A stretch of 64,000 nucleotides of DNA from the NCBI GenBank assembly GCA_016748015.1, contig JAAOMT010000034.1:34838-98837 (forward strand), in the 5' to 3' direction. The DNA is from Geosiphon pyriformis (lineage: Eukaryota > Glomeromycota > Glomeromycetes > Archaeosporales > Geosiphonaceae). The position numbers and the translations under genes were made by a program. Shown piece by piece: positions 45,318-58,059 of the stretch. The notes below the pieces were generated by a model. It did not search any database. It was not told where the DNA came from and worked only from the letters and a program-made list of their open reading frames with translations. Each line of letters starts with the position of its first letter. Within the stretch, counting starts at the first letter, position 1.

Positions 45318-46283
45318 TGTTATAAGTAAACTTGGTAAAGTATAATTATAATATTTGTAATTTAGTAATAGAAGCTTGTTTAATAAGTTAAAATATTTGT
45401 TCAAAAATTTTTAGTAATAATACTTTTAATACTAATCTGTTAATTAATATCTAAAAATCTTTTTTAGTTTTTAGTTATACTTATTAAGTTCTTTTATTAT
45501 AAAGCACAAAGATATGATTTATGTAATAATATTGTTATAGTTATGTTTCTTTTCAAACTATTTAAACATAATTACTAAAGTTTAACATTGTTTTTTTGTT
45601 TTTTTGTTAAATTAACAAGATAAAATTAATATTTAATACTTAGGAAAAGCTTTCTTTTTTTATCAGGTTATTACAAAATTTAATTCCAAAACAGTTAATT
45701 TTTAATGTTGCTGCTTTACAAGAGAAAATAAAAATAAAAAATTAATATTTTGTTAATTACTATAATTCAAAACAAATGATTCAAGTCAATAAAGTTTTAA
45801 AAATGTTTATGTTAATTGTATTTGGCTTAGAATAAAGATAAAAAAAATGATTAATTAGATTATAACAATTTATTTTGTTAAAAACATGTAATTAGAAATT
45901 TAAATAATAATGTTTTATTTAAATTAATAAAAAATATAAAAAAAAGTATAATAGATGAATTATTAAATTAAAAATAAAATATTAAAAAAAATTCGATTTT
46001 TGTCTTATTTGTTTTTTAACTATTAAAATTACTTATTTTTATATATTTTTTCTAGTTTTATAAGATTATTTATAATTGCTTATTATTACTAATTATTGTT
46101 TATTATTTTAATTATTGCTTTATTTTTTTATATTATTACTAATTATTGTGTATTATTTTATGTTATTTCATATTATTTTGTATTATTTTATGTTATTTTG
46201 TATTATTCTATATTATTTTCTGTTCTTATATAGTCATTACGTTTTTTAATCATTTTTGGATTGGTTTTTCTATTAAAATAATA
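45318..46283 (-). repeat. Old Ty3 element, 5' LTR (reverse)
   Basis: It aligns with 26568-27535 along its length (TGTTATAAGTAAACTTGG.., the AAATATTTGTTCAAAAATTT block, the TTATTTTATGTTATTT repeat near 46130-46230) and ends TAATA. It is followed by the LINE relic. Shared flank CTATT with the other end. Confidence 0.75.
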
Positions 46284-49080
46284 CTATTTAGCTGTTAAAA
46301 AATACTTTAATCACACAAAAAAAAAGAACACACTTTAAAGCCAATGCAATAGCTTATAATTCAACTATTAATATAAACAGAAAAACAAGCCACATTAGTA
46401 TTACATAGTCAATTATAAACCAAAAAAAAAATTTTAAACTCAATATATTTAAAAACCAAAAACCAACAACCAAAGATAGATTAATCTTGTAAAAAAACAA
46501 ACTGCTTAAAAACTTAGTTGCCAAAATAAATTATTTAAAGACTAAATTTTAAGAGTTCAATATTTTTTATTATTAAAAATTTTTTTAATTAAAAACATCA
46601 CTTTTTTTGTTATATAACTGTTTAATAAAAGCAATATTAAATTTTTTAAGTAAATAAGATATTTCAAAAAAAACAAAGCTACTTAAAACTATTAACATAA
46701 GAATTTTATCCAAAAATTTAAAAACAAAGCACACAAAGTTTATTAAAGACAAATTATAATCATAAAAAATTTTTATTATATTAATCAAAAAGTTATTTGT
46801 AGAATTAATTTTAAGACAAACAAAAAAGCATAAAAATAAAAAAAAATTAGCTTAAGATTTAAAAATCTAAAAATTAACAATTAAATAGCTGATTTAAAAT
46901 ACTACTAATATTAAAAAGTTTAACAAAAAAACCAATTTGTATTTAGTCTATATTTGCTTAAAAAATTTTAAATCATATAAAAAAGAGTAATAAATTACAT
47001 TATTTAAAAAGTCCAAAAGCAAATCTAACTTAAATTTTAAATATTTTTAAACTAAAATATTTTATTTATTGTATATATTAGTTAAAACAAAGTTAAATTG
47101 GGTCTTATAATTGATAATAGAATATAAAACTACTGAAATTAAATAAAAAAACTGGTTATTAAAAATAGTTTTTTTAAAACTCTGTATACAAAAAACTTAA
47201 TATTCAAATAAGCTTTTGTTAAACTAAGCTTTAACAAATTATCTATTAACAAAAAAATACTCTCTTTTTAGCAATTAAAATAAGCAAACTGCAAATTAAT
47301 AAAAAAAAACACTAATTTTATGATTAATAAAAATAATTATTGTTTTATTATTATTGATTAAGATATTATTAATACTAAAAGATATATTAACAATTTTCAA
47401 AATATACTAACTTATAACTTAACTACTACTACTTACTTAAATCATGTTATTAACAAAAACATTATTAATAAAAATAATATTAAATCCATCTGGCTTTTAA
47501 TCCAATTTGTTTTAACCACAAATTTGAAATTAATTTTGTATTTACACATATGTTTCTGTTTTTTGATTTTGCATAAAAAAGAATTATAAAAAATATACCA
47601 AAAAAAAAGAAAAATATTATTTTAATCTAATTCATTATGAATATAGTAAATATTTATTAAGCTAAAATTAAATATAATTTGATTAATCTAATTATTGTAA
47701 ATACTACCAAAAAATTTAACAAATTTGTCATATATTTTAATTTTAATCAAGCTGTTTTTCAAGTGTTCCCAACTTATTGAATTATATGCTTTATATATAT
47801 TTTACAAACCAATTAAAATTTGTGGTTTTTTCTAAAATATTCTCTATTATTAAGTTAATTATAAAGATTGAAAATTGTGTTATCATATTCTTTAATATTA
47901 AAAAATTATTCTTATAAAAAACATTAAACTTACTATAAACCAAAAAAATCTTGTTAAACAAGATCTTAAAAAAAAATTTCTAAACTATTTAATTAAAACA
48001 ATAGATTAAATATTTATTAAACCATTTTTCTATTTATATAGCTTAAAAATTATTGAAATTCATGTTTTTTTTAAGATTAAAAAACAGATTTATACATTAA
48101 ACAAATATTTAAAAGATTTAAAAACATATCTATTAATATCTTATTACAATATTTTTACAATTTATTTGATATATTAAAAAGATCAATAGTCTTTTTATTA
48201 AACAAATTTATTATTATACTTAGTAATTCAACAAGACTAATAAAGCACATAACATCAAAAAAAGCATTATTAACAATATAGATTAGCAAAAAATATTATT
48301 AATATTGTATTTTAAGTATAGTCTTTAATATTTTTTACTTTTTTGTTCAACTTTTTATAATTTATCTATCTTAAACTTGACCAATTTAAACATTAATACT
48401 AGTTTATTACTAACAACTAAATAATTTAAAACCACTATATAAAAAAGACACTCTAAGATACTTTAAATAATATAATCTTTATTTATCTAAAATTTTTTAT
48501 TTTTATTAATAGCTAATTTGATTTATATTTTTTCAATTTATTAAGACTCAACTATTTTTAGATCTTGATAAAACTTTTTAGTTTTTAACAAAAAAACCAA
48601 ACAATATTAAAGCAAACATTCGAATTAACAAGTTTTATTATGTCAAAGACATTATTAATATCAAAAAATAACCAAAGTTTTAAAAAAAAATTAAATTTAC
48701 TGTTTAATATCAAACAAAAAATTTAACTAACTTAGAGACCAAAACTTCTAGTTTGTAAAAACAAAATAAGAATTTGGTAAAAATAATATTGTAATTTTTA
48801 AATTAAATCTTAAAAAATATTTTATTAATTAATAGACAAATAACTTTTTAAACAATGTCTTATATTATGTTCAAATTTGAAAACTTTTTTATAATAACAA
48901 AATTTTTAGCAAATATAATAATAGTAATAAGTATAAATACTCTAAATTAATTTAAGTTTGACTTATTAGTATTTTTGAAATTGAATTTCTAATTCTTATT
49001 TACTTAAATATAAAGAGAATTTAAACTAATATTTAAAAATTTTTCAAATTAATAAAAGTGTAAACAACACAATAATTAGT
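46284..49080 (-). mobile_element. Old LINE relic A, RNase H to RT segment
   Basis: It aligns, in the same orientation, with about 20240-22900 of the full-length minus-strand LINE. 46330-46400 matches the RNase H Glu region, 46585-46788 still encodes ..FNIAFIKQLYNKKSDVF.. parallel to YGIAFVEQLRDRTGSVF, 47275-47370 matches the 21361-21470 region, 47740-47800 the RT motif A region and 48340-48480 the segment before the RT. Almost all C and G have been replaced. The relic appears 5'-truncated near 49.0-49.1 kb, without endonuclease or ORF1. Confidence 0.72.
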
Positions 49081-49114
49081 ATTAAAAAACTTATCTACAT
49101 TCAAAATTTTTTTC

Positions 49115-50474
49115 TCTTATGTCTAAGAAAAAGACATTTATGAAAGCCTTTTATGGTTTGATTGAAGATATTTTTTTTTAAAAAAAAGAATTTTTGTAGA
49201 TAATATTAAACATTCAAGTCATAAAAAAAAAAATTTTTTGGTCAAATTTGGTCTTAACAATAGTATATATTCGAATATAAATAGTGAATCCAATAATAAT
49301 GAAGCTAGTAGTATATCAATAGATGCTGATAATAGTTTTTTTTGGCTTAGTTACAACAACTCTTAAAGCTAAAAGAATTAATACTGGTTTGAATTATGGT
49401 TTTTTTATTGATATAATTGACTATAGAATAGATAAAAATATGGAATTCCTTTTTTTTCTTCTTAATATTTTTTTTAACAAAAAATAAATCAATTTTAAAA
49501 TAGTAAAAACTCAGATTGAAGTGGCTATTAAAAAATTTTTTGTATTAAATATTAATTTTTTAGCAGTAAAAAATAAATTAGCAACTGTAAAAACATAAGT
49601 AATTAAAAAAAATTTTTTATTAGTTAATAATTTTAGAGGATTACTACTCTTTTAAAATTTGAAAAGATTATTAAATTTATATTTACTTCAGAGAAAAACA
49701 TAAAAAAAACTATATTATTGGCCAGAAAAAAAGAAATTATCATAAACAATAATATTAAAAAACAAAAAATTAAATCAGATCAGACTGTGATCATCAAAAA
49801 AATTTTTATAAATATGCCAAAAAAAATGATTATTGCCACAATAGCTGAGTATAGTCAGATAGTATTAATTCAATTACAACTAATTAAGCTATAACAAAAA
49901 ACTGTAGTAAAATTTGCCAAATTGGTTTAAGCAAATTTGTTGACAGCAAAATTGTCATTCTTAATTGAAAAAATTCAGTACATATGGCAAAAACTATAAG
50001 AAATTACAAAACTTGAATGTTAAAAGATTGATTTAAAGCACTTTTGTTTACTTTATCTGTAGGAATAATGGCTTATGATCTTAGTGCTTTATTGGAGAAA
50101 ACTAATAAAAAAACTTGTGTTATTAACTAATTATTTAATACTGACAATAAAATTTGTTATATTGTGGTTGGTTTCAAAATAGATAAGAAACTTGAAACTG
50201 CTTTTTACATAAAGCCAATTTTTGGTAATGTAAAACTTTTTTGGACTAGATTAAATTTGGTTTATTGCAGAAAGTACAGATGTTTTGAACATTTGGCTTT
50301 GGAATGTGATATATCAAATGTATTTGTTTTGCTTTTTAAAAAAATTTATAAAAAAGTTGTTTTAAAAGAGGATTGTTTTCAATTAGCAAAATTATATGCT
50401 AAAAAAAGTATTTCTATTTTCTATTCTATCACATTTGGTGGCAAATTTTGTGCTCAGATAGTTTTGTTTACTGC
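49115..50474 (+). pseudogene. LINE relic C, ORF1 remnant
   Basis: The plus strand opens near 49120 (MSKKKTFMKAF) and, through several frameshifts and stops, follows ORF1 of the full-length LINEs: a core near 49510-49700, RSDRAVVIKEIP-like remnants near 49780, an IQLQLI.L.QKTVVKFA block near 49870, a TLSVGIMAYDL block near 50045, and a frame at 50164-50511 with CRKYRCFEHLALEC (knuckle C-x2-C-x4-H-x4-C, first Cys changed) and SITFGGKFCAQIV. The match ends at 50474 where a reverse LTR begins and resumes at 61341. It lies head to head with LINE relic A. Confidence 0.68.
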
Positions 50475-50762
50475 TGTTACAGATAATTATTTGGAGTCTC
50501 AAATCAAATAACAAACCCGTAACTTAATATTTAATAGCTAATATGATTAGTATTATTTAAAGATTTTAATTAAGTTCTTTATATAATAGACAGAGATTCA
50601 ATAGTTGTTTTATCTATTACCTTTCAGAATTGCAATTTTATCAATTTTTTTCTTAGTATGATGGCTGGCAATTTCTTGATAAGCTATCTTTAATTCTGAA
50701 TGTCTACTTTTATTCCTGAATTTTTTACCAATACTATATTTTGATGTCAATACCTTGTGTAT
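50475..50762 (-). repeat. Solo LTR (reverse), left part
   Basis: It begins TGTTACAGATAATTATTTGG, the complement of the LTR end of element 2, and follows that LTR in reverse to about 50762, where element 2 is inserted. It continues at 60781. Flanking bases at its outer ends, CTGC(T) before 50475 and TTGC(T) after 61340, agree except for one transition. With no internal sequence attached, it is a solo LTR. Confidence 0.75.
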
Positions 50763-51592
50763 TGTTACTTATAGAATATAGGAAGTATATTAGCATAAAT
50801 TAGCCAATCAAAAGTAGTCATAGTAGATGTGGAATTCCAGGATTCCTCTCAAGAAGAATCATAAGATTCCAGGAATTTCAGGATTCTTGTACAAAGAATT
50901 ACAAGATTTCAGAATTTCAGGATTTCTCTTAAAGAAATTACAGAATTCCAGGAATTCCAGAATTCCTGGTGTGAAAAATTGAGAAATTGAGGAATCTCAA
51001 TTATGTATATATAGCAGTAGCATTACAAAAAAAAAAGACAGATTTTTCAGTTTAGATTTGATCTAAGCAATCTTTTTATTCACAAATATTAATAAATAAT
51101 TATTCACTATCTTAATCTATTTCTCACTATTAACACTTCATGTTGATAGTAATTGATACTTAACTATATTGGAACAATAGCTTTTAATCACAGCTATTGA
51201 CAGAATACTAACTTGTAATTGCCTTGGCTTATTTTTTTTATCTTTTTTTTATTTTTTTATTTTTATTTTGTGTTTACTAATTGATTGAAGATTAAGCACT
51301 GAATTATTAATGTTAAGGATAGTCTGGTAAAAAACTTCAAAGGAAGGATATAGAATTGAGAATTTAAAGATAGCTTATCAGAAAAGCATCTTTGCCAGAT
51401 TACTGGCCACTATGCTAAGAAAGAAATTCAATGAAATTGTAATTCCAGAAGGCTACTAAAAGGCTATTAAATCTCTGTTCATTATATAAAAGACTCAACT
51501 AAAACCTTCAGAAACCAACATCATAATATCAATTAAGCACCAAGTTACAAGTTTGTTATTTGTTTTAAGACTCTAAATAATTACCTATAACA
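50763..51592 (+). repeat. Ty3 element 2, 5' LTR
   Basis: 830 bases, TGTTACTTATAG...CCTATAACA. Positions 50830-50995 hold four degenerate units built on ATTCCAGGAATT, including near-palindromic GGAATTCC-type words; a TATATATAG motif lies near 51005, a T-rich tract near 51230-51265. Confidence 0.88.
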
Positions 51593-51594
51593 TT

Positions 51595-51612
51595 TGGTGC
51601 TCCCTATGAGAT
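51595..51612 (+). other. Primer-binding site, element 2
   Basis: TGGTGCTCCCTATGAGAT, two bases after the LTR. The first 11 bases are as in element 1, so the same tRNA species is implied; the difference after that is small. Confidence 0.72.
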
Positions 51613-51654
51613 ATAATTGTACAGAAAACCAGCACCAATAACAATCATCCAAAA

Positions 51655-53400
51655 ATGACAAAATCAAAAATAATAGGAACAAACCATTTAGGATTCACTA
51701 AATCCTTATTTTAATAGTACAGCCAACAATTGGGCTTAACCAACAACCATTATTCAGTAGAATTAGCCTTCAACTTTTACATCAATGAAAAAATCACTGA
51801 TTTTCTGGGAAGACCAGTTAATATTAAATCAGCAAGAGAAAATTTTTATACAGAATTAATCCAACACACCAGCTTACCACAAAATCACAGTTTTACACTA
51901 ATCATCAGAAAAATTAATCAAGAAATTGAAAGATATATTCAACAACAATTCTCCATTACTTATACAGATAAGAGTAAAAAAAAGTTACAAACACCAGCAG
52001 CAACTCCAAAAAGAATACAATTACCAACATAGAAGAAACAAAAAATTGAATTTCTACTATATCCATTATATCATCACACACCTAAAAGTACCATCAATAT
52101 TACATCAACAGGCACATCCACATTAAATATAACATTAACATTTGGATAACTTCTATTTCAAAGTAAACAAAAAAAAGCAGAATTATTGGGAACTTACAGC
52201 AATTACTTTGAAGAATTCAAATCACAATCTCCAATACCATCAGGATTTTAATTACCATCACTACAACCAGATTTTGGAGCCACAAATTTCTGAGAGATAA
52301 CCAAATCGGAAGAAGAGGAAAATAACAATCAGGAATTTAATTACCAGAATTCAATTGTAGAAAACCTGGAAGTTGAAACCCCAAATATTCAAACTCAAAA
52401 AAATCAGAACAATCTCAATCCTAATAATCAGCAAAATGAGAATAATTAAAATCTTAACATTAATAATCAACAATACTTACCTCCAGTAATTGTTATCAAC
52501 TCACTACCAATTGCTGCACCACAATAACCACCACTACAACTTCAAATTCAGTTATTCCCCCCTAACAACAACAATAACAACAACCAAACTTGGATCCAAT
52601 GGTCTACGCTCTAATAGCAAAACTTGAAAAGTTTATGGGCAAAGAAGATGACATCTAAGTATGGCTAAACAATATTGAAAAAGCCATTGCAGCCAACAGA
52701 TAGAATGATGCCAGAGCCATGCAAGCCATTTCATATTTCCTCCAAAATACTACTGACTTATAATATCAAAGCCTGGTCAATCAATCCCAAGATTTCAATG
52801 CATTTAAGCTTGCATTCCTGCAATATTTCAGCAATAATAACAGCATTAACCACTTAGCCAACATCTTTACTACTATTAAGCAAGGGAAAACTGAAGCAGT
52901 CACTACTTACTTAGAATGTTTTCACAAAAATCTGTACCAAATTCAAGCAATACAAGCTAATTATTTTACTGCACCACAAATTCTGAATTAATTCATTAGA
53001 GGCCTGTGCAGTAGCATTTTTCAATGCATATGTCTATTACATCTAGCAAACTTTCAGACCACAGTCACAAATGCCAGAGATTTTGAAGCAGCTGAACTTA
53101 AAGCTAATCACACCCAAGCCATAAATTTAGTGATGAATAGATCATCTGACTTGGATTCCAAATTAAAGCAATTTAGTGATTCAATTAATCAGAAATTAGA
53201 GAAATACTTAGCTAACAACAATCAGGCAATTTATTAAACTTCTTAATGATGCAATAATCAAGAAAACTCTAATCATGTCCAAAATCAACCATGTCTATTA
53301 TTATTGACCAATCAACAGTGGCAACTGGAAATGCATGTTTGCCATTATTGTAGTAAACAAAAACATCTGCAATTTGAATGTCACAAAAGAATAAGTGACT
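51655..53400 (+). pseudogene. Ty3 element 2 Gag, broken
   Basis: ATG 51655 begins MTKSKIIGTN; two stops follow near 51712. The N-terminal domain (FYINEKITDFLGRP, INQEIERYIQQQF) parallels elements 1 and 3. A long Asn/Gln-rich linker (52300-52620) precedes the capsid region (about 52620-53150; AFKLAFLQYFS) and the knuckle C-x2-C-x4-H-x4-C (CHYC..H..C, 53340-53381). The phase changes between the N-terminal domain and the capsid region. It is non-functional. Confidence 0.8.
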
Positions 53401-53879
53401 AATAATTGGAAAATTAATACCAAAATCCTAATTACTAGTTTCAAACTCTAAGTTACCAACCAAACCCAGAACTGTATCATCAGAATTACTTATCAATGAT
53501 GCAGCAACCAATATATTAACTGCCAATATATTAGACTCTGGCATCTGTAATATATTAACTGCAGCCACAAGTAATATATTAGCTTCAACAAATTTAAACA
53601 CCACCACTAAACTTACTATAAAATAGAACTCAAAGACTAAGATTGATACAACAAAGCTGAAAATCAGCAATGACAGTTCATCAACCAATTCCCAGTTCTT
53701 CAACTCAACAATCAGGATCTTGACAATAAAATTCAGACACTGAATACACCCAAAACCCAAATTCTCATTACTATTTAAGTCTTTTAATAACTCCAGAAGA
53801 TGCCTTATCCAATAACCAGAAAACCAATTACAACCAAACACCTACCAACAACATTTTACCAGTCACCATCATAAAAGAC

Positions 53880-54370
53880 AAGTCACTTACAACTATATTT
53901 TCCTTCAAAATCGAAGAACCATTAGAAATTTTTTTGTTCAGTAGAGCTACATTCAAAAAAAAACCCATCATTGCAATATACACTGATGCCAAAATTGATG
54001 GCCACTCTATCAAACTGATCCTAGATAGTGGATTAGCTGGCAGCATTATCACAAAACAATTCATAGACCAATTAGGTCACCAAATTAATTAAGCTGCTAG
54101 TGCAAGGATAATTACAGCTGATAGAGCCACCAAGACTTCAATTGGTAAAATAGATAACTTATCTATCAAAGTCAATGGCATTATTGTATTAATTAAGGTA
54201 TTAGTTATAGAAGCTACCCAATACCAAGCACTCATTGGTAATAATTGGCTGTTCAAAACAAATGTGATGCTTAATTGGAATACTCAGAAGTTGTAACTCA
54301 GTCAGAACGGATAATACACACAAGTACCAGCAACATGTGGTCATTTTAAACCCAGTACCAACATGCTAGC
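53880..54370 (+). pseudogene. Ty3 element 2 protease
   Basis: Aspartic protease with an intact active-site loop LILDSGLAGSIITKQF (Asp near 54024), then IITADRATKTSIGKIDN and ALIGNNWLFKTN. One stop near 54090 and others after 54290. It is better kept than element 1 at the catalytic loop. Confidence 0.8.
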
Positions 54371-54689
54371 ACCACTTATTGAGTTTGACAACAAAAAAAA
54401 AACCTATCTGGGAAGCTTACCAAGTTTCTTGGGCCAATGAAAACCACAATGAGTTACCACTAATTTTGACTTGGGACAACAACAGAAAGGGAAAACAAAA
54501 AAAAGAACTTACCTAAAACACTGACCAAACATAGTGGAATGACATTGATCATAGTGAACTGCTGCCAAATTGGAAATGAGAAGAAAATAATAATAAAGAA
54601 AAGAGGAAAGAGAAAGAAGAAGAACCAACACCCACTCTTACTTATAGTCCATATATTTACATCCCACCACAATCATCTAATTATTACTG

Positions 54690-54935
54690 ACCAAAACTGA
54701 TATGCATCAATTGTAATAAGAAATTGTTGTTAATGGGCACATGCTATGGCAACAATAAGGAATACACAATAGCAACAAAATTTTATTGCTGCCCATGCAT
54801 CCTAGAACAATTTAAATAACCAAAAAGACAAGGAAAATAAAATAACAAACCTTGTCTTGCCTATGAAACTATTTTGCTTGACAAAGAAATGTGAAATGAC
54901 ATTCCTGGCAGAGGAAAAACATGCAATGAAACATG
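54690..54935 (+). pseudogene. Cys-rich module, element 2
   Basis: CINC-x24-CCPC followed by CLAY-x19-CNETC, the same spacing as in element 1; the Tyr is one G-to-A step from Cys. A further CNKYDLMYNLPP block near 55305 also matches element 1. Function unknown; zinc binding is inferred from the pairs. Confidence 0.7.
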
Positions 54936-55320
54936 TCAATATATGATTCTAATTAATGACTGAGTACATAAAGGCACTCTAATCAATGGCATGTGGAAAA
55001 GAGCATTGCAATATTTGAAAAAATATTCCCATGACAAACATAAGATCTGAAGAATGGTGAGCACAAAGGCAGAAAGTGCTACAACCAACAAGTTGCTAAA
55101 AATTAAAAACAATTTATTAACCCTTTTAGAACCCAAATATATTCTAACATTCAATGTCTTTGGCAATATTGAGGACAATCCTAAAGAATTTTATGAATAC
55201 TACCAATGTCTGGCATCAACAAGAGAAGAGCAAGAGCAATGTTTAGAACAATTAAACACTTGACTGTGTTAATATTACTTAATTCCATGTGACTTTTAAT
55301 ATTGTAATAAATATGACCTT

Positions 55321-55965
55321 ATGTACAATTTACCACCACACATGATTTACACAATCTCAGAAAAAAAAAACCCAATCAGCAGCTGTACATCAGAATTGGA
55401 ATTGATATTTAATTCCAATTCAAACTTTGACAATGATAATGATAAAAACAACAGTTTCAGCTCCATTCAAAATGGCAATAAAAATAATAATGATTTAAAC
55501 TCTGATTTGAATCCAGAACAATATATCACACTCCTTGACCTTACTAAGAAGCAAGAACTTAAATGGTTCAGTGATAATAATAAAAGTATCATGCCAGAAT
55601 ACACACATAATACTGATATAGAGTTTGATCTAAGATATTCCAGAAAAGATGCCATCAAATTGGAACTGTATTTATGCACCTGTATTAATTTCAAAGTAGC
55701 ACTGGAAATCTCAACAACAATAATGATTCAATTAGCATTTAGAAATAGCTTAGCAAAAAAAGAAATTAACATCAGAAAAGGAATAATTGATGCAGAATAT
55801 GTAAAAAATATTATTGCAATGCTACAAAATAACTCAAAAAAGACCTATATCATAGAGCCAAATAAAAAGATAGCACAAACAATATTCCTGTCTTTAGTTA
55901 AAATAGCTCAATTAGTAACAGTAAAAAACAGAAAAGAATTAGGAATTACAGCTAAAAGAATATAG
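55321..55965 (+). pseudogene. Linker and dUTPase-like domain, element 2
   Basis: An open frame of 214 codons. The first half is an Asn/Asp/Ser-rich linker (NSNSNFDNDNDKNNS) and a block LTKKQELKWFSDNNKS shared with element 1. From about 55690 dUTPase motifs follow: ALEIS, RNSLAKKEI (motif 2; the usual Ser is Asn), GIIDAEYVKNIIAML (motif 3, Asp kept, Gly changed to Lys), KKIAQTIFLSLVKIA (motif 4). The frame ends in TAG 55963; beyond it DFGFTGRIDISV (motif 5) continues in phase to about 56000. It supports the domain seen in element 1. Confidence 0.78.
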
Positions 55966-56004
55966 GATTTTGGATTCACAGGTAGAATAGATATATCAGT
56001 TAAT

Positions 56005-57400
56005 ATGGCAGAGGAAAAAATTGTTGACAAGGAAGAAATTATCTCCACTTGTCAATTAATTTCTATTCTACCATATGATCAGTACATGTTAACCATAGAG
56101 AGAAAAGTAAAAGATCAAGTTCAGATTTTTGAAGCAGAAACTACAATATGTAAATCAGGAAAGATTGGACTTACCAATTTTTACATACTAGCCAAAAGCC
56201 CAAAACATATCAAAATTCCCATCTACAACACAACAAAAAATGTTCTTGAGATACCAAAAGGAACTACTATTAGATATCTAAGCACTGAAGTTGAAGAACA
56301 ATTACCAAATCCCATTTCAGACTTTCCACAACTGTGTGAATATGTAGATATCACATCACAAACAATATACAGATAAAAAAAATGTTATTTGCTCTAACCA
56401 AAACAATTGGAACAGATAAACTTGGAAAATCTAGACCCACTATAATATATGCAGCTTAAAATATTACTCAACAATTTTAATGACATTTTTGTCAGTAAAA
56501 ATAAATTTGGCAGAACTGACATAATTCAACACCAGATCAAGACTAAAGATGCAATGCCAATTAAACAAAAAGCATACTAAGTACCACCAGCCAGCCATGA
56601 AATCATTTGTCAAAAAATCAATCAGATGTTAGATAACAGATTAATTCAACCATTAATAAGTTCATAATTGTCACCAGTAGTACTAGTCCAGAAGAAAAAT
56701 GGAAAAATCCACTTTTGTGTGAATTACCAAAAACTTAATAAAGTAATCAAAGGAGATAGCTACTCAACTTTAAAAATCCAAAAACTTTTCAATGCTTTTG
56801 GAGAGAAGAAATAGTTCTCAATTTTAGACTTAGACAGTAGTTATTGACAAGTAGCCATAAAACCAAAAGACAAAAAAAAAATGGCTTTTACAATTTGAGA
56901 AGAAAATTTTGAATTTGAAGTTATGCCATTTGGCTTAATGAATGCTCCTGCCACATTTCAACAGCTTATGGAAATTGTTTATATTAGACTGCTATGGAAA
57001 TTAGTAGTCATATATTTGGATAATACCAACGTGTTCTCCAAAACATTTAATAATCATTTGCACTATCTTTAACAAGTATTTGAAAGAATAAGAAGAGCTG
57101 GATTAAAATTAAATGCAATCAAGTGTTTCTTTAAAAAAACTGAACTCAAGTTTTTGGAACATGTTGTAAGCAAAAATAGTATCAAAACAAATCCAGACAA
57201 GATTGAGATTGTTAAGAACTTTCTAATACCAAATAATCTTATGGAATTAAAAGCATTCTTGGAATTTGCTGAATACTACTACTACTGTATTATGGACTTT
57301 TTCAAAATAGCTCAATCATTATACCAACTCCAAACAAAGAACACCAAATACAAATGGACTAAAACTCAACAAAAAGCCTTTGACACACTGAAAAGAAAAC
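56005..57400 (+). pseudogene. Ty3 element 2 spacer and reverse transcriptase
   Basis: 56005-56376 is an open spacer (YDQYMLTIERKVKDQVQIFE, HIKIPIYNTTKNVLEIP) that matches 34561-34830 of element 1. RT motifs follow: VVLVQKKNGKIHFCVNYQKL near 56685, LDLDSSY near 56828, VMPFGLMNAPATFQQ near 56920, and motif C VIYLDNTNVFS near 57010, where the second Asp is Asn. The connection domain at 57154-57408 is open. Confidence 0.85.
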
Positions 57401-57409
57401 TTATTTAAG

Positions 57410-57830
57410 CCCCAGTATTAATTTATCCAGACTACAGCAAACCATTTATAATTACAACTAATACATCTGGTCAAGCATTAAGAGCTGTACTATCTCAGAA
57501 AAAACCAAATAGATGAAAACATTCAGTAGTTTATATTAGTAGAAGCTTAAATCCAGCTGAAAAGAACTATAAAACTTCAGCACATGAATATTTAACAATC
57601 TATTGGGCAGTCATAAAATGGAAAGAATATTTGAGTCAAAAGTTTAACATATACATTGATCATAAAGGACTGACTTCAATCCAGAAGCAAGAATTTGGAG
57701 ATAATTACTATGCTAGATAGAAAATAGAATTTTCACCATTCAATTATATGGTACATTACAAAAATGAAAAAAAAAATGAAAATACTGACAGCTTGTCACA
57801 AATGAAACAAATCTAAAAACATTTCAATCC
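57410..57830 (+). pseudogene. Ty3 element 2 RNase H
   Basis: APVLIYPDYSKPFIITTNTS near 57415 (catalytic Asp again replaced by Asn), NPAEKNYKTSAHEYLTIYWA near 57550, NTDSLSQM near 57785. Several stops (57406, 57514, 57718). Confidence 0.78.
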
Positions 57831-58059
57831 AAAAATATAACAAAAAATAAATATACAAAAATATTAACAACTTTAACACTATATTAATACTCAGCAGTTC
57901 AAGAAGAAATTATCTTCAAAAGAATAAAGCCATATCAAACAACAATCTAAATACTTTATTATTTACCAAGATATACTTTATTGAAAAAACAGAAAGATCC
58001 AGATCAACCAACCCGAATCACAGAACCAGAAAAAAAAACAATATTGTTTAACATGTATT

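Larger units (their letters stand above)
26568..46283 (-). mobile_element. Old Ty3/gypsy element on minus strand, split by a younger one
   Basis: Two decayed LTRs (26568-27535 and 45318-46283) in reverse orientation bracket an interior that aligns in reverse with the plus-strand element at 29407-39538. 39740-40420 matches the complement of about 36120-35470 (RNase H and RT), and 43700-43870 matches the gag nucleocapsid part. The complement of the primer-binding site ends CACCA at 45311-45315, two bases from the LTR, as in the younger copies. The flanks share CTATT (26564-26568 and 46284-46288). The interior consists of 27536-29406 and 39539-45317; removing the inserted element leaves about 9.6 kb. 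All reading frames are destroyed by A/T drift. Confidence 0.8.
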
